Shown piece after piece: positions 45,605-49,791 of a DNA stretch of 49,791 bases. Every line of letters begins with the position of its first letter. Positions within the stretch are counted from its first letter, which is position 1. The stretch is from Thermoproteota archaeon. GTDB taxonomy: Archaea > Korarchaeota > Korarchaeia > Korarchaeales > Korarchaeaceae. Position numbers and translations under genes: made by a program. The notes below the pieces were generated by a model, which worked only from the letters and a program-made list of their open reading frames with translations, was not told the origin of the DNA and ran no database searches. Location of the stretch: positions 1-49,791 of the forward strand of contig JARZZM010000004.1 of the NCBI GenBank assembly GCA_030130125.1, written 5' to 3'.

Positions 45605-48448
45605 GTGAGAAGCTTGGGTGTGGAGTCTCTCTTCAAGAAAATCGATGAGGTGAGATGGGAACTTCCAAAAGGGTTTAAACCCGGAATGAGGGTTCCTGGG
45701 CTGGTCTTCGCCAGTGAAAAGCTGATGAAGCAGATAGAGAGGGGAGCTGTGGAACAGTTGGCTAATGTAGCAACACTCCCTGGCATTTACAAGTACTCCA
45801 TAGCTATGCCAGACATACATGAGGGATACGGGTTCCCCATAGGGGGAGTGGCCGCCTTCGACGCTTATGAGGGGGTGATAAGTCCTGGAGGAGTCGGCTT
45901 TGACATCAACTGCCTCTCCCCGGACTCGGAGATCCTAACGGAGCATGGCTTCAGGATAAGGCTCTCGGACCTCCCCAAGAGGCCCCACGGCATCAGGGTC
46001 TACGATGCCGAGGAGGGCCACAACGATTACTCGGACCTGCTCTTTGTGGCCGTGAGGGAGGCCGATGAGTTCGCGATCAGGCTGATCACCGAGACGGGCC
46101 GCTCCCTCGAAGGCAGTGCAGATCACCCCGTCCTGACCCCCGAGGGTTACAGGCAGATGGGGGAGCTGAGGGCCGGCGATTCCATCGTCGTGTACCCGTT
46201 CGAGGGCGTGGAGTATGAGGAAAGGAGCGGGGTGCTGCTCGATGAGAGCGCCTTCGAGGATCCTCAGGTGAGGAGGTATTTGAAGGAGAGGGGCCTGATC
46301 CCGCTGCGCTGGGAGGACCCGAGGATCGGTACGATAGCGAGGCTGCTTGGCTTCGCGATGGGGGACGGCCACCTCGGGGAGATGTCAGGGAGGCTTCACA
46401 TCTCCTTCTACGGCCTGAAGGATACGCTGGAGGAGGTGCGGAGGGATCTGGAGAGGCTGGGAGTGAGCGCGAGCCTTTACGTGAGGAGGGGCGATAACTC
46501 GGAGCTCAGGGTGGCCAGCAGGTCCTTCGCCCTTCTGATGGAGAGGCTTGGGATGCCCAAGGGTAGGAAATCGGAGGTCCCCTTCTCGGTCCCTGAGTGG
46601 ATAAGGAAGGCGCCTCTCTGGGTGAAGAGGAACTTTCTGGCAGGCCTCTTCGGGGCTGACGGTAGCGCACCCATCTTCAAGAGGTACACGTCCCTCCCGA
46701 TACACTTCACCCAGCACAAGAGGTCAGGGCTTGAGGACAGCCTCCTGAGCTATCTGAAGGACATAGCGGGCCTGCTCAGGGAGTTCGGTGTATCGAGCCT
46801 CATATACCGGGTAGAGACCGTGGAGGGAAGTGTCTCATACAGGCTCGCGATAGAGGGGGACGAGAACATAAGGAACTTCCTAGGAAGAGTGGGCTACGAG
46901 TACGATCCGAGGAAGAAGGAGAGGGGTCTCTGGGCCTATGCATACCTCGTCAGGAAGGAGAGAGTGAAGGAGATCAGGCGTGAGGCAGCAGAGAGGGCCA
47001 AGGAGGTCCACAGGAGGACGGGAAGTCTGAAGGAGGCCTACGAATCCGTGAAGGATGTGGTGAACAGGAGGTTCGTCGAGCGCTCGCTTTACCAACCAGT
47101 GGGGGACGCTAGGCCTCCGAAGGGGTTCCCGACCTTCGAGGAGTTCGTCGATGCCTACGGGCTGAGGGGGGGCATGATCATCGAGAGGGTCGAGAGAGTC
47201 GAGAGGGTGAGGCCCTCCTACAGGGAGTTCTACGATGTCGGCGTCGAGCACAGGGCCCATAACTTCGTGGCCAACGGGATGATCGTCCATAACTGCGGGG
47301 TCAGGCTGATAAGGACCGATCTGAGCGAGAACGAGGTCAGACCCAAGCTGAGGCATCTGGTCGACACTCTATTCGCCAATGTCCCTTCGGGATTAGGCAG
47401 CAGAGGCAAGTTGAGGTTGACGCCACAGCAGCTCGATGAGGTTATCCTAATGGGAGCCAGGTGGGCCGTGGAACACGGTTACGGGTGGGAGAAGGACTTA
47501 GAGCACGCTGAGGAAGGTGGAATGATGGAGGGAGCTGATCCATCTGTGATCAGTAGGAGAGCAAAGGAGAGAGGTGCACCTCAGCTCGGGACCTTAGGTA
47601 GCGGGAATCATTTCCTAGAGGTCCAAATAGTTGATAAGATCTACGATCCCGAGACAGCCAAGGTTATGGGGATACTGCACGAGGGTCAAGTGACGGCCCT
47701 GATACATACAGGTAGCAGAGGCCTTGGTCATCAAGTAGCAGATGATTACCTAAGGCTAATGTTATCAAGAGTAGGATCTTTAGATTTCAGGTTACCAGAT
47801 AAGCAGCTTATCTGTGCCTATACTAGCTCAGAGACCGCCCAGAAATACTTTAAAGCTATGAAAGGTGCCGCGAATTATGCTTGGGCCAATAGACAGATGA
47901 TAACACATTGGGTAAGAGAGTCGTTCGAAAGGGTATTCGGGAGAAGCGCGGAGGATATGGGTATGTGGCTTATCTATGATGTAGCACATAATATAGCTAA
48001 ACTTGAGGAGCATGAGATAGATGGTAAGAGAGTGAAGGTATTCATCCACAGAAAGGGGGCCACTAGGTCATTCCCACCAGACCATCCAGACATTCCTAGT
48101 GATTATAAAAGCATTGGCCAGCCAGTGCTGATACCTGGATCCCAAGGAACGGCATCTTACCTAATGATTGGTACTCATCGGGCTATGAGCGAATCCTTTG
48201 GAACTACAGCGCATGGCGCTGGCAGGGTTATGAGTAGATCTAGGGCTAAGAGGATATATAGAGGTACCCAGATAGTCCAAATGCTTGCGGAGAGGGGGAT
48301 TATAGTGAAGCCGGCTTCATATGCGGTTGCTGCCGAAGAAGCACCAGGGGCATATAAGGATGTAGACGAAGTAGTAAATGTAACTCATAGGGCAGGTATA
48401 GCTAGACTTGTGGCGAGGCTTAGACCAATGGGTGTGGTCAAGGGATAA
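45605..48448 (+). CDS. rtcB: RtcB tRNA-splicing ligase, interrupted by an intein
   Basis: GTP- and manganese-dependent ligase that joins 2',3'-cyclic-phosphate and 5'-OH RNA ends after intron removal. The 947-residue precursor contains an intein at residues 103-563. The spliced protein would be 486 residues, normal for RtcB. Visible active-site parts are the split GFDIN-CGVRL, LGSGNHFLEVQ, IHTGSRGLGHQ, YDVAHNIAKLEEHE and TAHGAGRVMSR (the guanylylated histidine). GTG 45605 fits a leaderless start, and TTG 45614 with GGGTGAG upstream is an alternative. Archease is at 25025 and EndA at 32219. From about 47600 onward the gene becomes distinctly richer in A+T. Confidence 0.96.
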   Translation: MRSLGVESLFKKIDEVRWELPKGFKPGMRVPGLVFASEKLMKQIERGAVEQLANVATLPGIYKYSIAMPDIHEGYGFPIGGVAAFDAYEGVISPGGVGFDINCLSPDSEILTEHGFRIRLSDLPKRPHGIRVYDAEEGHNDYSDLLFVAVREADEFAIRLITETGRSLEGSADHPVLTPEGYRQMGELRAGDSIVVYPFEGVEYEERSGVLLDESAFEDPQVRRYLKERGLIPLRWEDPRIGTIARLLGFAMGDGHLGEMSGRLHISFYGLKDTLEEVRRDLERLGVSASLYVRRGDNSELRVASRSFALLMERLGMPKGRKSEVPFSVPEWIRKAPLWVKRNFLAGLFGADGSAPIFKRYTSLPIHFTQHKRSGLEDSLLSYLKDIAGLLREFGVSSLIYRVETVEGSVSYRLAIEGDENIRNFLGRVGYEYDPRKKERGLWAYAYLVRKERVKEIRREAAERAKEVHRRTGSLKEAYESVKDVVNRRFVERSLYQPVGDARPPKGFPTFEEFVDAYGLRGGMIIERVERVERVRPSYREFYDVGVEHRAHNFVANGMIVHNCGVRLIRTDLSENEVRPKLRHLVDTLFANVPSGLGSRGKLRLTPQQLDEVILMGARWAVEHGYGWEKDLEHAEEGGMMEGADPSVISRRAKERGAPQLGTLGSGNHFLEVQIVDKIYDPETAKVMGILHEGQVTALIHTGSRGLGHQVADDYLRLMLSRVGSLDFRLPDKQLICAYTSSETAQKYFKAMKGAANYAWANRQMITHWVRESFERVFGRSAEDMGMWLIYDVAHNIAKLEEHEIDGKRVKVFIHRKGATRSFPPDHPDIPSDYKSIGQPVLIPGSQGTASYLMIGTHRAMSESFGTTAHGAGRVMSRSRAKRIYRGTQIVQMLAERGIIVKPASYAVAAEEAPGAYKDVDEVVNVTHRAGIARLVARLRPMGVVKG
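45911..47293 (+). mobile_element. Intein with LAGLIDADG homing endonuclease in rtcB
   Basis: 461-residue in-frame insert. Block A begins CLSPDSEILTEHGFRI. Block B is ...SLEGSADHPVLTPEGY. The endonuclease has two dodecapeptide motifs, LLGFAMGDGHL (precursor residue about 247) and FLAGLFGADGSAP (about 344), each with its acidic residue. Block F is YREFYDVGVEHRAHNFVANG and block G ends IVHN before Cys+1. All splicing residues (C1, block B histidine, penultimate His, Asn, C+1) are present, so splicing and homing are probably active. The insert is clearly richer in G+C than the exteins on both sides, a sign of separate origin. Confidence 0.93.
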
Positions 48449-48486
48449 TGGTCAATTTTATTAACCTGCTTTCTTATAGCTCATAG

Positions 48487-49203
48487 GTGTTTGGATTGAC
48501 AGATAGACCCTTCGTACTAATAGATCTCACGGTAAAAGATGCCAATACAGGTGAAGTATATCAAACTACACGAGAAGAAGTAGCTAAGGAGAGTGGTATC
48601 TATTTAGAGGACTCAGTATACCTGCCTATCCTTGTCATACCTGGCGAGACAAACTTGTTTCCTAAGGTCCTAGAGAAGGTATTACAGCTAGATGAAGGAG
48701 AGAGTTTCTCTGTCGAGCTTGGACCTGAGGAGGCGTATGGCAATTACGATAGAAGCAAAATTAAGGGATTTTCAGTCAAAAGGCTTGAGAGAGAGGGAAT
48801 ACAGCCAAAGATCGGTGAGTTTGTCTATATCGATGGGCAGAGAGGGATTGTGAAGTCAGTAACTGGTGGAAGAGTCACCATAGATTTTAACCACCCACTT
48901 GCAGGGAAGGAGCTCGTTATTGAGGGAGAAATCGTCAGGAAGGTTGAGGAGGATGTTGACAAAGTCCGAGTAATAGTGGCTGATGCCTTTGACGTCGGGT
49001 TTGAAGATATAAAGGCTTCGCCCTCTGGAGATAGTGTGGTCACGGTGGAGCTACCCTCTAAAGCTTATGTGCTAAGAGATGCTTATTCTAGGAAGATACG
49101 TGCCTTATCGCTGATAATGAGGCATGTTAAGAGTATTAAAAAGGTTAGATTTGTAGAAGAGTTCGAAATACCAGGAAGAGAGGAAAGTACGTCTCAATCC
49201 TAA
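48487..49203 (+). CDS. FKBP-type peptidyl-prolyl isomerase (SlyD-like)
   Basis: 238 residues. The FKBP core holds a long insert-in-flap domain: LPILVIPGETNLFPKVLEKVL and GESFSVELGPEEAYGNYD from the FKBP part, then the flap, then VTIDFNHPLAGKELVIEGEIV, the signature of SlyD-like chaperone-isomerases. A C-terminal extension of about 90 residues (from VRVIVADAFDVGFEDI) is typical of long archaeal FKBPs. GTG 48487 is about 27 nt after ATTTTATTAACC, consistent with a leaderless mRNA. A+T content is high, like the end of rtcB. Confidence 0.9.
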   Translation: MFGLTDRPFVLIDLTVKDANTGEVYQTTREEVAKESGIYLEDSVYLPILVIPGETNLFPKVLEKVLQLDEGESFSVELGPEEAYGNYDRSKIKGFSVKRLEREGIQPKIGEFVYIDGQRGIVKSVTGGRVTIDFNHPLAGKELVIEGEIVRKVEEDVDKVRVIVADAFDVGFEDIKASPSGDSVVTVELPSKAYVLRDAYSRKIRALSLIMRHVKSIKKVRFVEEFEIPGREESTSQS

Positions 49204-49653
49204 TCAATATTTTACCTCAACCTCATATATCTTAAACCCGGAGGTCTTGCCACACAATGGCTTGAACGGCCCGGCCTCCCTTACTAACCTAATCTTATCC
49301 CCCGGTTTCAGACCATCCGGCCTACAGTACTGGAAGTTTTTACAAGTAACTAGCTCACATTCTATTGGTCTATAGTGTATTGTTGCTCCTTCTATCACTC
49401 CAGAGGGTAGCGCTATCAGTATGTTAGCCCTCCTTAATGTTGCTAGGACTAGCTTTCCGTGCAAAGGACATTCGAATCTCTTTTTTGAATTATTTTCTAC
49501 TGCTTCATATACTCTTCCCTCCTCCAGCCCTTCTACGCAGGCTGATTTTGGTCTGCAACTGTTTCGAGTATCCGTAATTCCTTCAAAGATGAACCTAAAC
49601 CCTTCAAAAGCTAATTCAGCTGGAACTAAGCTCCTTCTCTCCTCATAGGGCAT
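49204..49653 (-). CDS. UPF0179 family protein, cysteine-rich
   Basis: 149 residues with several cysteines in paired positions: NSCRPKSACVEGLEEGRVYE, RFECPLHGKLVL, ECELVTCKNFQYCRP and PLCGKTSGF. This pattern matches the archaeal UPF0179 family of unknown function and suggests one or two metal sites. ATG 49653. It is convergent with the FKBP gene, which ends one base away. Function unknown. Confidence 0.8.
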   Translation of the reverse strand: MPYEERRSLVPAELAFEGFRFIFEGITDTRNSCRPKSACVEGLEEGRVYEAVENNSKKRFECPLHGKLVLATLRRANILIALPSGVIEGATIHYRPIECELVTCKNFQYCRPDGLKPGDKIRLVREAGPFKPLCGKTSGFKIYEVEVKY

Positions 49654-49755
49654 GTTATCCTCACTGACGCCTTCTCAGCGGAATCCTTTTAATTCAATTC
49701 CGACCCATCAGATGGGAAGCTACTTCGCCAGTATCGCATCTGTTAAGGTGATTAT

Positions 49756-49791
49756 ATGTACATGAGTGATGTAAAAGCTAGAAATCCTGTG
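49756..49791 (+). CDS. Start of a truncated gene
   Basis: ATG 49756 (or ATG 49762) after AAGGTGAT opens a frame MYMSDVKARNPV that runs off the window. Twelve codons are too few to name it. The SDVKARNPV string is compatible with the start of a CBS module, but this is a guess. Confidence 0.4.
   Translation, partial: MYMSDVKARNPV

Noticed and set aside
47173-47215. Repeat coding for ERVERVERVR as a tandem-repeat element
   Set aside because: It is a short degenerate coding repeat in the intein C-terminal region. It is too small and imperfect to call a repeat element.
46880-47356. Minus-strand open frames across the intein
   Set aside because: These arise from the G+C-rich codon use of the intein on the plus strand and resemble no protein.
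1-49791. CRISPR arrays, insertion sequences or prophage genes
   Set aside because: No spaced direct repeats, transposase or integrase sequences were seen. The only mobile element supported is the rtcB intein.

Overview
The window is archaeal chromosome, most likely from a thermophile of the TACK group. Evidence: fibrillarin/Nop5, Gar1, SRP19, aRF1, a group II thermosome, Kae1, Hjc, RpoE1 and Spt4, ribosomal proteins S8e, S24e and S27ae, DGGGP synthase, leaderless starts preceded by TATA boxes, GGTGA-type Shine-Dalgarno (SD) sites, and AGG/AGA-rich arginine codons. A Korarchaeota-like lineage is my guess, but nothing in the sequence alone proves it. Genes are very tightly packed, with many 4-nt ATGA/GTGA overlaps. 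The only long stretch without a protein gene (38830-39415) is filled by tRNA genes.

Layout. 1-83 is the tail of an unrecognised gene. 126-1945 is the C/D-box RNP pair nop5-fibrillarin. 1932-3606 is Trm1 and a THEP1 NTPase, whose start codons overlap head to head. 3584-9590 is a long minus-strand run: thermosome, a DUF4330-like anchor protein, two paralogous polysaccharide-polymerase-like membrane proteins, S8e, SRP19, Gar1. 9716-15971 (plus) holds an MTAP-type phosphorylase, PGK coupled to a degenerate GAPDH-like protein, an OPT/DUF6785-like transporter and a phosphohexomutase. 16560-18198 is EF-1A and S10. 18240-21502 is an apparent hydroxy-acid operon: DUF1537 kinase, PdxA2, and a LarA racemase broken by a frameshift. 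tRNA-Ser and the partial S10 operon L3-L4-L23-L2-S19 follow on the minus strand.

25025-31216 carries archease, an EMC6-like membrane protein, the NFACT/Rqc2 ribosome-rescue factor, three tandem CBS proteins with ten CBS modules in total, and DGGGP synthase. 31272-38829 holds a Gfo/Idh/MocA oxidoreductase, tRNA endonuclease, Hjc, methionine aminopeptidase, the t6A pair Sua5-Kae1, a CMP-kinase-like protein and a MoxR/VWA pair. 38881-39415 is a four-tRNA cluster. 39416-45519 has a GlmU-like protein, aRF1, tRNA-Ala/tRNA-Ile running into PIN-RpoE1-Spt4-S24e-S27ae, tRNA-Arg running into a small zinc protein, a HemK2-type methyltransferase and KsgA. 45605-49791 has RtcB with a large intein, an FKBP isomerase, UPF0179 and the start of a truncated gene.

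Themes. RNA maturation dominates: C/D and H/ACA RNPs, Trm1, EndA, RtcB with archease, KsgA, t6A enzymes and seven other RNA or translation factors. The points most worth a second look are a release factor with NIKD in place of NIKS in a TGA-skewed gene set, a PGK-coupled GAPDH relative without its active site, the DUF1537-PdxA2-LarA cluster with its G-run frameshift, and tRNAs that appear to lead protein operons.
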